A DNA stretch of 64,000 nucleotides from Streptococcus chenjunshii (lineage in GTDB: Bacteria; Bacillota; Bacilli; Lactobacillales; Streptococcaceae), in assembly GCF_003086355.1 (NCBI RefSeq), contig NZ_CP031733.1, positions 2,108,001-2,172,000 of the forward strand. Reading direction: 5' to 3'. Under the pieces are notes generated by a model. The model had not been told where the DNA came from. It worked only from the letters and a program-made list of their open reading frames with translations, and did no database searches. Position numbers and translations under genes: made by a program. Shown one piece after another: positions 36,594 through 43,626 of this stretch. Each line of letters begins with the position of its first letter. Position 1 is the stretch's first letter.

Positions 36594-36923
36594 TCAACCG
36601 AACCACTCGTCCTCACGATAGGTCTTAGGTTCTTTCTCTTTCGTCCGCTTAAACTGGAACCGCTCATGCCTCATGTTGTGATGATACTTGCATAATGTCC
36701 TGAGATTTTCTAGCTCTAGCGCTTTGTCTGGGTGGTGCTCCAGCTCTGCGACGTGGTCCACCTCGAGTGCTGATGCTGTCACTCGTCCCTCACGCTTACA
36801 CCACAAGCACTCGTAATGGTCGCGCTCCAACGCTCTTTGCCTAAGCCGCTTCCAAGCAGTGGATTGATAGAATTGATGGCGGCTTTCTGCGGTTGATGTA
36901 TCAATGTGTATACTCTCACTCAC
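36594..36923 (-). CDS. HNH endonuclease
   Basis: The 109-residue protein has the HNH signature: CLWCKREGRVTASALEVDHV, then LENLRTLCKYHHNMRH, with the zinc-type CxxC and CxxHH pairs. HNH proteins next to terminases assist cos cleavage in HK97-like phages. It starts the packaging operon. Confidence 0.9.
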   Translation of the reverse strand: MSESIHIDTSTAESRHQFYQSTAWKRLRQRALERDHYECLWCKREGRVTASALEVDHVAELEHHPDKALELENLRTLCKYHHNMRHERFQFKRTKEKEPKTYREDEWFG

Positions 36924-36999
36924 TAGCTCCGCCCTCCTGCTTAATCTAAATATGATAAGTATTTTACTTAAACCTTTGCATCAATCCTATCCCTTAAGA

Positions 37000-37031
37000 A
37001 ACCCCCAAAGGTCGATAGAGCTTTGGGGGTT
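37000..37031. terminator. Strong hairpin after the 20-aa peptide gene
   Basis: AACCCCCAAAG (37000-37010) and CTTTGGGGGTT (37021-37031) pair perfectly around a 10-nt loop. It lies 13 bp after the peptide stop on the minus strand. The U-tract is short, so termination is likely but not certain. Confidence 0.65.
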
Positions 37032-37043
37032 ATGCTTTCCGCC

Positions 37044-37106
37044 TCACTTACTATTGCCATGCTTAAGCAAGTATAGTATAATAAGGATAAGTATGATTTG
37101 TTCCAC
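37044..37106 (-). CDS. 20-residue hydrophobic peptide, type I toxin-like
   Basis: A GTG at 37106 is preceded by an excellent AAGGAGGTGA. The peptide is one Ile/Leu-rich membrane segment followed by KHGNSK. Peptides of this sort are toxins in type I toxin-antitoxin loci or holin-like. Its start and ribosome binding site are covered by a plus-strand transcript from the promoter at 37054-37082, and the region forms a long inverted duplication. No family was recognised. Confidence 0.55.
   Translation of the reverse strand: MEQIILILIILYLLKHGNSK
37054..37082 (+). promoter_or_regulatory. Plus-strand promoter of the antisense RNA
   Basis: TTGCCA (37054-37059), 17 bp, TATAAT (37077-37082). This is close to consensus and faces against the surrounding phage operons, inside the small peptide gene. 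Confidence 0.75.
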
Positions 37107-37231
37107 GCTATCACCTCCTTTCGCTCAGCTTAACCACGCTTGCGTGGTATGCTGTAAAGCGAAGGAGTGATGGCTGGAACTGTCACAAATCATTGTGGCG
37201 GAAAGCGTAAGAACTTACTTGCGCTTTTTTT
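37090..37231 (+). ncRNA. Antisense small RNA (candidate antitoxin)
   Basis: Predicted transcript of about 140 nt from the promoter at 37054-37082 to a terminator: AAGCGTAAG, 6-nt loop, CTTGCGCTT followed by T5 (37203-37231). Its first part is complementary to the start and Shine-Dalgarno of the 20-aa peptide. The later part (about 37157-37195) is an imperfect inverted copy of that same region. The middle has the perfect hairpin CCACGC/GCGTGG (37133-37146). A 29-codon frame inside (from 37170) runs through the terminator and is judged spurious. Confidence 0.55.
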
Positions 37232-37288
37232 GTTGCCAAATTTTAAAAACGTTTTTTAAAAGACAATTTTAAAAGGCGCGTGATTAAA

Positions 37289-37538
37289 TAGTCCGGCAGG
37301 AATTGAACCTGCTTTCCTCCGGATGGAAAGAAACCTTTTCCAAACTACCTCGTGCTCTTCCAGCGCTAGAAAGGCCACTCACGCTGTATGTGCTTACCCT
37401 GATTGCACATGTTTTTTTGAAAAGAGCGCTTGGCCAATCTGCGTCACCTTTTCGCCCTTGTTTTTACGTACTCTTACTGCAGATTAGATATACGCCAGGG
37501 AATATGTGTTTGAGGCCCTGAACCCCATCTCCAGACTA
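37289..37538 (-). ncRNA. tRNA-like structured RNA of about 250 nt
   Basis: The 3' end is a canonical tRNA half: T-stem GCAGG/CCTGC with 7-nt loop TTCAATT (37296-37312), then a 7-nt acceptor strand CGGACTA (37289-37295). Its partner TAGTCTG lies 237 nt away (37532-37538), giving 7 bp with one wobble. Between are more helices: AATCTGC/GCAGATT, ATGTGC/GCACAT, GGCCA/TGGCC, CAGGG/CCCTG and GATGGGG/TTCCATC. A -10-like TAGACT ends about 3 bp before the 5' end. No CCA is encoded. The plan resembles tmRNA (acceptor plus T-arm with long insert), but no tag frame was found. An intron-bearing tRNA is an alternative. Confidence 0.55.
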
Positions 37539-37584
37539 AAGTCTAGCGTTTTACCTCTTACTTTAAACTAAAACACACAAAAAA

Positions 37585-37604
37585 AGTCAGCGGTTAAGCT
37601 GACT
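37585..37604 (-). terminator. Terminator at the end of the early operon
   Basis: AGTCAGC and GCTGACT pair around a 6-nt loop, followed on the minus strand by seven T. It lies after arpU and before the tRNA-like RNA. The stretch 37605-37709 holds a 9-bp inverted repeat (ATAGATAAT at 37605, ATTATCTAT at 37673) around a purine-rich spacer and no gene. Confidence 0.78.
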
Positions 37605-37709
37605 ATAGATAATCAATGCGTAGAACAAAACAAAGAACAAAAAAAATAAAGAAAGACGAGGTCACACCATCAATTATCTATGTTACTATCTTACTACTTA
37701 TCAAGCGTT

Positions 37710-37753
37710 AAAAAGTCCGCTTTTAGTCCGGAAAAAGTCCGCTTTTAGTCCGG
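37710..37753. repeat. Perfect 22-bp tandem repeat over the arpU stop
   Basis: Two identical 22-bp units (37710-37731 and 37732-37753) each contain AAGTCCGC and TAGTCCGG. The second covers the end of arpU. TAGTCCGG also forms the 3' acceptor of the tRNA-like RNA at 37289-37296. The repeat may be a late-regulator binding site or a recent duplication. Confidence 0.75.
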
Positions 37754-38192
37754 TTTTGTCACGAGCAAAACCCCACTTCGATATAATTCAGCAAAAGCAA
37801 GCAGCGCATTATCGAGCATCTCATAATATTGCGTACGCTCGTAGCCTAACTCGGTATAGATTTGATAGTCTTTTTTTGGATAAGCGGCTAAATACTTATC
37901 AAACAATATACGCCTATGCATCGGCTCAAACAGTCCAGTGATAGATTGCCTAATAGCTAGCAGCTCACTCTCAGCATCCACTTTTCTGATTGCCAGCTGC
38001 TCTACTGGCTGGCTAGGTTTTGAGTGTCCGCCTTTTGGCTCAAATGTAAAGACTTGCGTTACCTTTTGCTCACCAACGTCATTTGCAATCCCTTCGCCAG
38101 CGTGGGTACTCTCTTAACTTGCGTTTGGCGTTAGCTTTAGTCTTACTGATGTTAATCTCAGGAAAAAACACGCTATCTATGCACTCGCTCAA
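37745..38192 (-). pseudogene. arpU: ArpU-family late transcription regulator, frameshifted
   Basis: A TTG start at 38192 with GAGGTGATC upstream begins MSECIDSVFFPEINISKTKA, then KRKLREYPRWRR, the typical ArpU N-terminus. The frame then hits a stop. One base fewer at the GGG of 38090-38092 would continue it as IANDVGEQKVTQVFTFEPKG through to LLVTKPD. So one extra G splits a normal ArpU of about 148 residues. A GTG at 37981 could still give a 78-residue C-terminal part. ArpU-like proteins activate late phage genes, so the lesion may impair induction. A sequencing error is possible. Confidence 0.83.
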
Positions 38193-38337
38193 TATAGATC
38201 ACCTCGCTATATATTTTGCTTTCAGCCAACAGCCACGCTTGATAATTCTTTGCTTCCGTCTCCGTTTCAAATTCAACGCTTTGCACTTCATGCCTCGGCC
38301 GGCCGAACTCCTGTTTAAATACTTTTACAATCCACAT
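38173..38337 (-). CDS. Small phage protein, 54 aa
   Basis: The ATG at 38337 (MWIVKVFKQEFGRPRHEVQS) opens a frame with good codon structure whose 3' end carries the arpU ribosome binding site and overlaps its start. Short mixed alpha/beta protein, function unknown. Position in the tight early operon supports reality. Confidence 0.6.
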   Translation of the reverse strand: MWIVKVFKQEFGRPRHEVQSVEFETETEAKNYQAWLLAESKIYSEVIYIERVHR

Positions 38338-38343
38338 ATTCAC

Positions 38344-38598
38344 TCACTCTCTCCACCCGTTATAGATTTCAATGCACGGAATTTCGCTGTTTTCTGGGGA
38401 TTTGCTAATGATTAAATTATAGCCGGTTTTCTCTTTGATTTTTAAAAGCTCTTCTAAGCTGTTGACTTCAATAAAACGGCCTTCTTCCATCCCTATTTCA
38501 TGGCTTGTTTCCTTTTTCGTGACTGGGTATTTTCCAGTTAGGACGTCATTAAGATAGTAATCAACATTCCCTATCGTTGTTGTAATCATAAATTTCAT
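38344..38598 (-). CDS. Hypothetical early protein, 84 aa
   Basis: GGAAGGAG precedes the ATG at 38598, which lies inside the end of the upstream gene. The protein starts MKFMITTTIGNVDYYLNDVL and contains EVNSLEELLKIKEKTGYNLI, an acidic soluble protein. No family recognised. Confidence 0.65.
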   Translation of the reverse strand: MKFMITTTIGNVDYYLNDVLTGKYPVTKKETSHEIGMEEGRFIEVNSLEELLKIKEKTGYNLIISKSPENSEIPCIEIYNGWRE

Positions 38599-38857
38599 TT
38601 TTCATTCTCCTTCCATTTTTTACTTTCGGCGGTTCTGGCAGCGGTGCCCAAAAGAGCCCATTCCCACCGTCTGGCTCGTTTTCTAGTCCTGCATTTTGGC
38701 TGTCAGCATAAACCCATGTATCTATCCAAACATCAATGCCGTTACTAACCAAAACCCGCTCATCTTCTTCCGGTACTGGTCCGTTCCAAACCCAATCACT
38801 GCCAAAAAATTCACGTTCTTCAGCGTCTGCCTCTCGCAGCCTTAATTCAGTCCACAT
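38561..38857 (-). CDS. DUF551-like early protein, 98 aa
   Basis: The middle segment (WNGPVPEEDERVLVSNGIDV, then FWAPLPEPP) matches the pattern of DUF551 proteins common in phages, with Trp-rich ends. Role unknown. It overlaps the following gene by 38 bp. Confidence 0.6.
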   Translation of the reverse strand: MWTELRLREADAEEREFFGSDWVWNGPVPEEDERVLVSNGIDVWIDTWVYADSQNAGLENEPDGGNGLFWAPLPEPPKVKNGRRMKNEIYDYNNDREC

Positions 38858-38867
38858 TGTCCGCCTC

Positions 38868-38936
38868 CTACTTTTTCGTCAAATACAAATTAATAAACAT
38901 TATAACGATTAAAACAATTACTGCTGTATCATTCAT
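38868..38936 (-). CDS. 22-residue single-helix membrane peptide
   Basis: The ATG at 38936 overlaps the stop of the YopX-like gene and follows GGAGGTGG. The peptide is one hydrophobic helix (TAVIVLIVIMFINLYL) ending in TKK. The strong ribosome binding site argues that it is translated. Function unknown. Confidence 0.5.
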   Translation of the reverse strand: MNDTAVIVLIVIMFINLYLTKK

Positions 38937-39324
38937 CTTCTTCCACCTCCAATAATTCCGGATTATCAAATTTATTTCCGACTATTTCCGCCCGCCAACA
39001 GTCTTTTAAATCTTTAGCGTACTCGTCAGTGCCTGCTATCCACGCCCCCCAAATCTCGTTGTACCAAACAACTCGGTGCCCGTAACCGTCTCGCAGTATA
39101 TCTCCCTCAAAGACTTCATTTCCGTTTGCTAAAAAATCTGTTGACATGCAGATAGTCTCTTTGGCGACCGCGCACCATTTATCAATAGTTATGTACTCGT
39201 CTGTAGCCTCAAACACTCCGCCGAGTATATAAAATGTTCCATCATCACCTTCAATAGGTGTGCCATATATCCACTCGCCATTGTTTTCTTTTGCAATTGA
39301 TTTTGCTTTAAATTTCGGTATCAT
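38929..39324 (-). CDS. YopX-like protein
   Basis: The 131-residue protein has the YopX pattern: IPKFKAKSIAKENNGEWIYG, then IDKWCAVAKETICMSTDF, GNEVFEGDILRDGYGHRVVW. YopX proteins are frequent in phage early regions with unknown function. Confidence 0.82.
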   Translation of the reverse strand: MIPKFKAKSIAKENNGEWIYGTPIEGDDGTFYILGGVFEATDEYITIDKWCAVAKETICMSTDFLANGNEVFEGDILRDGYGHRVVWYNEIWGAWIAGTDEYAKDLKDCWRAEIVGNKFDNPELLEVEEDE

Positions 39325-39335
39325 CTTTTACCTCC

Positions 39336-39581
39336 TCACTCCTTAATGTCAAACCCGCCCGGACCTACTCCGGTACGTCCATAGTATTTTCTGCACGACA
39401 AAACACGCCAGCCTTTCTTGTTTTTTAACAACGTCACAAACTCTTTTGTCTGCTCATCATCAAAGACATACATCAAGCTTCCGCCGTATATCCCGTGCGA
39501 CTGCTTAACTGCGTCTTTGTGCCCTGCGCCTTCTAGCGCGCTTTGGTAAGTTTTATAAAATTTAGTTGTATTTTTCATCAT
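39336..39581 (-). CDS. Hypothetical early protein, about 81 aa
   Basis: The frame is open from a TTG at 39632, but a start at the double Met (MMKNTTKFYKTYQSALEGAG, 39581) is preferred for its phage-like sequence; neither has a clear ribosome binding site. It has a basic centre and the end GRTGVGPGGFDIKE. Unknown function. The gap 39633-39717 holds no gene. Confidence 0.5.
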   Translation of the reverse strand: MMKNTTKFYKTYQSALEGAGHKDAVKQSHGIYGGSLMYVFDDEQTKEFVTLLKNKKGWRVLSCRKYYGRTGVGPGGFDIKE

Positions 39582-39717
39582 TTTTTCTTTTTCAAACCAC
39601 GCCGCCATAGCCGGGGTCACGGCGGGTAACAAAGGAATCTAAGCAGGAGCTCTGCTTTATCAGAAAATCACCTTTCTTTATTTATTCCCCCGGCCATACT
39701 CAAGACAGGACTTGCAC

Positions 39718-40368
39718 CTACCTAGAGCTAATGCTTGAGCCAATACTTACAATGCTTTGATGCACAAAGTCCCTGTGCCCGCTCTGAAAATAATTTTCGG
39801 CTGGCTGAACCTTAATGTCATGCTTACGAACGATCCGTTTAACTGTCTCAATGTCCACGTCAAGCTTATTCGCTATCTGCTCTCTAGTCAGTCCTTGTGC
39901 TGCAAGCTTTTTGACTTTTTCGATATCGGTAGGAACCCATTTAGCTATTCCCAGAGTTGTAATTTTGTGTTCAATTGCCTGCAGCGATTTGCCTAATTGC
40001 TGCGCTATTTCTTTGTTGGTAAGCTTACCGTGATAGTTTATTAATTCCTGCAGTTCTCTTTTCGTCCAACCATTCAGACGTGCGGTGTCAATTAAACCAG
40101 AGCGTCTAAGCTGATACGCTTTTTGAGTCACTGCGGAGCGTGTTCGTCCTAGGAAATCCGCTATCTTATCAAGTGTACTTTCGCCGTCTTGATAAGCTAG
40201 AATTAGGTAATCAATGTCATCTTGCGACCATTTAACCCGCTTATCTACCACTTCGGCAGTATTGACATTAAAGTACTCCCCAGACTGTACTTGTCCTAAA
40301 AAATTTCCGTCCAACTCATCAGTCATCACTCTGACTTTGATTGTGACGATATCGCCTGTTTTAATCAT
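39718..40368 (-). CDS. Helix-turn-helix/SANT-like DNA-binding protein
   Basis: The 216-residue protein contains three repeated HTH-like units: VKWSQDDIDYLILAYQDGES, then GWTKRELQELINYHGKLTNK, then a GLTREQIANKLDVDIETVKR resolvase-like HTH. It probably acts as an early regulator or DNA organiser. The N-terminal 40 residues are beta-rich. It overlaps the upstream DUF3310 gene by 8 bp. Confidence 0.7.
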   Translation of the reverse strand: MIKTGDIVTIKVRVMTDELDGNFLGQVQSGEYFNVNTAEVVDKRVKWSQDDIDYLILAYQDGESTLDKIADFLGRTRSAVTQKAYQLRRSGLIDTARLNGWTKRELQELINYHGKLTNKEIAQQLGKSLQAIEHKITTLGIAKWVPTDIEKVKKLAAQGLTREQIANKLDVDIETVKRIVRKHDIKVQPAENYFQSGHRDFVHQSIVSIGSSISSR

Positions 40369-40606
40369 CGCCCTGCCCTACACTTTCCAATTTTTCAATC
40401 AGCCAATCCAAGTTTTGTCTGGCTTTTTTCAGGTCTTCCACCCCGTTCTTCGAGTGATACCGCAGCATGTACTTAATGGCATTGCCCCAATAGAAACCTT
40501 CCTCAAATTCTGGAGAGGCTCCAAAATTCTTAATGACATCTACTGCTTCTAAGCCATATCGGCCTTGATAATGTTTTGGCTTGTGGATAATGTCTTCAGT
40601 TTTCAT
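40361..40606 (-). CDS. DUF3310 protein
   Basis: The 81-residue protein has the DUF3310 signature: KPKHYQGRYGLEAVDVIKNF, then GNAIKYMLRYHSKNGVEDLK. These proteins occur widely in phage genomes; nucleotide kinase-like annotation exists but the function is unproven. Confidence 0.88.
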   Translation of the reverse strand: MKTEDIIHKPKHYQGRYGLEAVDVIKNFGASPEFEEGFYWGNAIKYMLRYHSKNGVEDLKKARQNLDWLIEKLESVGQGDD

Positions 40607-40829
40607 AGTCTAACCCCAAATCTTTAAGTTCAGCTTTTAACTCTTTAATGTGTTCGTCTATCACTAATAAAATTTTAGCGGATAATTCAGGGCTGACAGT
40701 CATTTCTTTTGTTGCCCAAAACAAGCTTCTGATAACCAAATTTTTTTTGACTTTCACAGCGTTTGTGACTTCCCACTCTTTTATTTCATCAATTATTTTT
40801 GCGACTCTTTTAAAATCTCCTTTATTCAT
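40596..40829 (-). CDS. Hypothetical early protein, 77 aa
   Basis: A small helical protein (MNKGDFKRVAKIIDEIKEWE) with two amphipathic helices, overlapping the DUF3310 gene by 11 bp. No family recognised. Confidence 0.6.
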   Translation of the reverse strand: MNKGDFKRVAKIIDEIKEWEVTNAVKVKKNLVIRSLFWATKEMTVSPELSAKILLVIDEHIKELKAELKDLGLDYEN

Positions 40830-40853
40830 TCTTATACCTTCCTTTCAATTTTT

Positions 40854-41129
40854 TCAATTTTCCAATATTTGAAAGTTATCAGCAACAACTTCCATTCTTT
40901 GTTGGCTGATTTGAATTCTTCCTGTAAGTCCAATCAAATCACCTCTTTTACACCAGTTCGTCAAATTTTCGGCTGCTTGTCCCAAAATAACGCAGTTAAT
41001 AAAATCAATCTCATGTCCTTCTGCACGGTTCACAGCCAAGGTAAAACTAGCTACTGCTTGCTCACTTTGAGTGTGTTCGAGTTCTGCGTCCCATGTCATG
41101 CGACCAACAAGTGTTACATTATTAATCAT
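40854..41129 (-). CDS. ssb: Short single-stranded DNA-binding protein
   Basis: The 91 residues cover just the OB fold of [61 protein letters not shown]. The usual acidic tail that recruits host partners is missing, so it is a minimal phage SSB. It lies directly past the iteron origin. Confidence 0.88.
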   Translation of the reverse strand: MINNVTLVGRMTWDAELEHTQSEQAVASFTLAVNRAEGHEIDFINCVILGQAAENLTNWCKRGDLIGLTGRIQISQQRMEVVADNFQILEN

Positions 41130-41170
41130 GTGATACTTTCCTCCTAAATAGTTATTTGTTTTTTTTATAA

Positions 41171-41439
41171 GGTTACCGGGTTACCGTTTTTTCGAAAAAG
41201 TAATATATTTTTTTATAAAGAATATTGATTTAATAGACTTTTTATTATATATATAAATTTTTACTACTTTTTTATAAAATACCGGTAACCGGTAACTTTT
41301 AATAAAATATATAGTTATAAACTCAATAATATCAATGGGTTACAGAGGTTACCGCAAAGTTACCGGTAAGCCCAAAAGTTACCGGTAGGAAGACAAAAGG
41401 TTACCGGTAGTTACCGGTAAAAACTCTAAAAGTTACCGG
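41171..41439. repeat. Iteron origin of replication
   Basis: About ten copies of TTACCG(G) occur here: 41173, 41181, inverted CCGGTAA at 41282 and 41289, then 41349, 41360, 41379, 41401, 41411 and 41433. A very A/T-rich stretch of about 80 bp (41200-41280) between the groups could be the unwinding element. It lies next to the VirE-type helicase gene. Such iteron clusters act as phage replication origins. Confidence 0.82.
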
Positions 41440-41462
41440 TTTAACCTACTTCAAAAATGATA

Positions 41463-42797
41463 CTATTCTATGATTTTTCTAGTAAAACCTTTAGTCGCTT
41501 TGTTATTCTTTTTGAAAACTTTTTTCTCCCAATCCGGCAAACTATCCATCACCAGATTAATTTTCTTGGATAGTTTCTGATCATTAGAATTTTTTAGGAA
41601 GAGGTTATACATCATTTCGCGTGTAGAGACTTTCATCAACAGCTGGTTTCCGGCTTCGAAGTCTGGGGTATTATCAAAATACTTCTGAGTGTATTGATGT
41701 TGTTGCTGTGCTGACCACCGTTCCCAATTGCTCGGTACTGGCATATCCAGATACTCTAGGACTTGCTGTTCGACTTCATCGCGGTACATGAAGGCTTCAC
41801 GGTAGATGCTTAATTCGTTTTCCGTTTCTTCATCAAACATCAAATCCACACCGGATTTATAGATGGTAACAGCCTCACCCCAAATTTGCTTGATGGTTTC
41901 CGGGGCAATTTGCATAGGATGTTTCTTTTGTCTTTTAGCATCGGCCAGTATTGGGAGGAAACGACGCTCACCGGTTTTATCTCTCAAATATTCTTTCTGG
42001 TTTGTAGTGCGCGCAATAACAAAGTTCTTAGCAAACTCTTCCGTTTTGGTCATATACGGTTTACGGAAACGCAAACTGGTTTTTGAGATAAAAGCTTTTG
42101 TTTCCGCAAAAGACATGCGGTTACTTGCGACCATCTCATCATCGTTAACAACTAGAGACTTCAGCATGATGTCATAATTATCTTTGTTTGAGAAGTCAGT
42201 AACAGCATCTGTGTACCACTCACCGCCTATTTTCTGAAGAAGAGAGGTTTTACCGACACCTTGACCGCCGACCAGATCTAAAACATAATCAAATTTTACA
42301 TAAGGGGCATAGACTTTAGCGACGGCACCAACTAACCACATTTGGGCAATTTTCGAAATCAAGGGGTCATCTTTAGCACCTAAGTAAACTTGAAACATAC
42401 GCTCAATACGCTTGTTCCCGTCCCAATTTTCAGCGGCTTCTTCCATGTATTCTTTAACGGGATTGTACGACCGTTCAGATAGAAAAGTTTCCATGCCGGC
42501 TTTAAAAGCATTATTAGAATAAGCAACACCCAGTGCATTTTCAAAGTAGACGGTAATTACGCTATTAAAATTAGCGGGCAACTCTCCTTGTTTGAAAAAA
42601 GTATTGCCAATTTTAACATCTTGCGTAAACTCATACTCCTGTGAAAAGTCATTTCGTCTGAGGTAAGCACCCAACTGTTCATCAGCTTTAAAACTCATCA
42701 GCACATTTGAAGGACTGGTGGATTTAATCGCACCATTGTCCGTCATAATCAAATTTGGTCTGCTGTCAATTTTTAGAATATCGCCAATGGTGATCAC
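41463..42797 (-). CDS. VirE-family replication helicase
   Basis: The 444-residue protein has the virulence-associated E pattern: PVKEYMEEAAENWDGNKRIE, Walker A LVGGQGVGKTSLL, Walker B-like SLVVNDDEMV and RTTNQKEYLRDKTGERRFLP. These are superfamily 3-like helicases coupled to PrimPol primases. It likely acts at the adjacent iterons. It overlaps the primase gene by 4 bp. Confidence 0.9.
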   Translation of the reverse strand: MITIGDILKIDSRPNLIMTDNGAIKSTSPSNVLMSFKADEQLGAYLRRNDFSQEYEFTQDVKIGNTFFKQGELPANFNSVITVYFENALGVAYSNNAFKAGMETFLSERSYNPVKEYMEEAAENWDGNKRIERMFQVYLGAKDDPLISKIAQMWLVGAVAKVYAPYVKFDYVLDLVGGQGVGKTSLLQKIGGEWYTDAVTDFSNKDNYDIMLKSLVVNDDEMVASNRMSFAETKAFISKTSLRFRKPYMTKTEEFAKNFVIARTTNQKEYLRDKTGERRFLPILADAKRQKKHPMQIAPETIKQIWGEAVTIYKSGVDLMFDEETENELSIYREAFMYRDEVEQQVLEYLDMPVPSNWERWSAQQQHQYTQKYFDNTPDFEAGNQLLMKVSTREMMYNLFLKNSNDQKLSKKINLVMDSLPDWEKKVFKKNNKATKGFTRKIIE

Positions 42798-43615
42798 CTC
42801 CTATCTTTTTTAATCATACTTTCAACCGTTCGCACGAGTTCTTTATCCGGCAAAGGCTGCGCGCTATTGCTGTTTGCAATTTGGGCTAGAGTTAAGACAT
42901 ACTCATCATCAACAGCGCGTATCAGTAAGCCGCTCACAAAGCTAGCGAGTTTGTCATTGCGGCCGCCTTCATTTCCAAAACCCAAAGCGATGGTTTCAAA
43001 TAAGTCTGTTGTTTTACTTTTACGCCTGCTGTAAGACCTCTGTCTGAGGTCTCGTAGGCCATCTAAACCATCATGCTTATAGCCGTGAGTTTCTTCATAT
43101 TGCCGTTTTATCGCTAGGATTAAATCTTTGGAAGGCGTCACAATCGTACCGCCCTCCTTTGATTTTTCGAGGTCCCATTCATACTGCCCTTTTTCGGTTG
43201 CTGATGGAGCTACCAAAACATAATTATTTTGATGGGCTTTGATGTCCACCCCCGGTAGGAAACCAATCATCTGGCTGACGGGGGTATCTTCCCTTTTGAA
43301 GTAAAAGAGATGCTTCCCACCGCTGGCTGTTTTAGCTTGCAGGGTGGGTTCTAGCAATTTGAGATGCTGCCAATGCTTTAAAGACTCAAAACCATCATTC
43401 TTGCCGTGCCGGTCAATGTCAATCACAAAAAAGTTAGTGGTGCGCAGTGCGATGTTTGCGTTAGGCCAAGACGTCCAAATTTTCTTGATTTCGTCGGCTG
43501 TCATAGCCGGCTTATCCGCAAACTCAATCAATGGCATTTTGTTCTTAGGGTTAATAGGCACCACTGCAAAACCTAATTTTTGGTACTGCAAAGCGTACTC
43601 TTGCATTGATGGCAT
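42794..43615 (-). CDS. Bifunctional primase-polymerase (PrimPol)
   Basis: The 273 residues comprise an archaeo-eukaryotic primase domain with FFVIDIDRHGKNDG (metal-binding acidic motif), TASGGKHLFYF and GVDIKAHQNNYVLVAPSA, and a C-terminal helical region. It starts phage DNA synthesis together with the VirE helicase. Confidence 0.9.
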   Translation of the reverse strand: MPSMQEYALQYQKLGFAVVPINPKNKMPLIEFADKPAMTADEIKKIWTSWPNANIALRTTNFFVIDIDRHGKNDGFESLKHWQHLKLLEPTLQAKTASGGKHLFYFKREDTPVSQMIGFLPGVDIKAHQNNYVLVAPSATEKGQYEWDLEKSKEGGTIVTPSKDLILAIKRQYEETHGYKHDGLDGLRDLRQRSYSRRKSKTTDLFETIALGFGNEGGRNDKLASFVSGLLIRAVDDEYVLTLAQIANSNSAQPLPDKELVRTVESMIKKDRR

Positions 43616-43626
43616 AAGCTAACTCC

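Noticed and set aside
37170..37259. 29-codon plus-strand frame with AAGGAGTG in front
   Set aside because: It runs through the terminator hairpin of the antisense RNA and looks like a by-product of the inverted duplication of the toxin start region.
37289..37538. Calling the tRNA-like RNA a tmRNA outright
   Set aside because: Acceptor and T-arm fit, but length is short and no tag frame with a typical Ala-Ala stop or the usual 5' D-loop sequence could be established.
41171..41439. CRISPR-like array
   Set aside because: Repeats are only 7-10 bp, irregularly spaced and in both orientations; they are iterons. No CRISPR array or cas gene was seen in the window.
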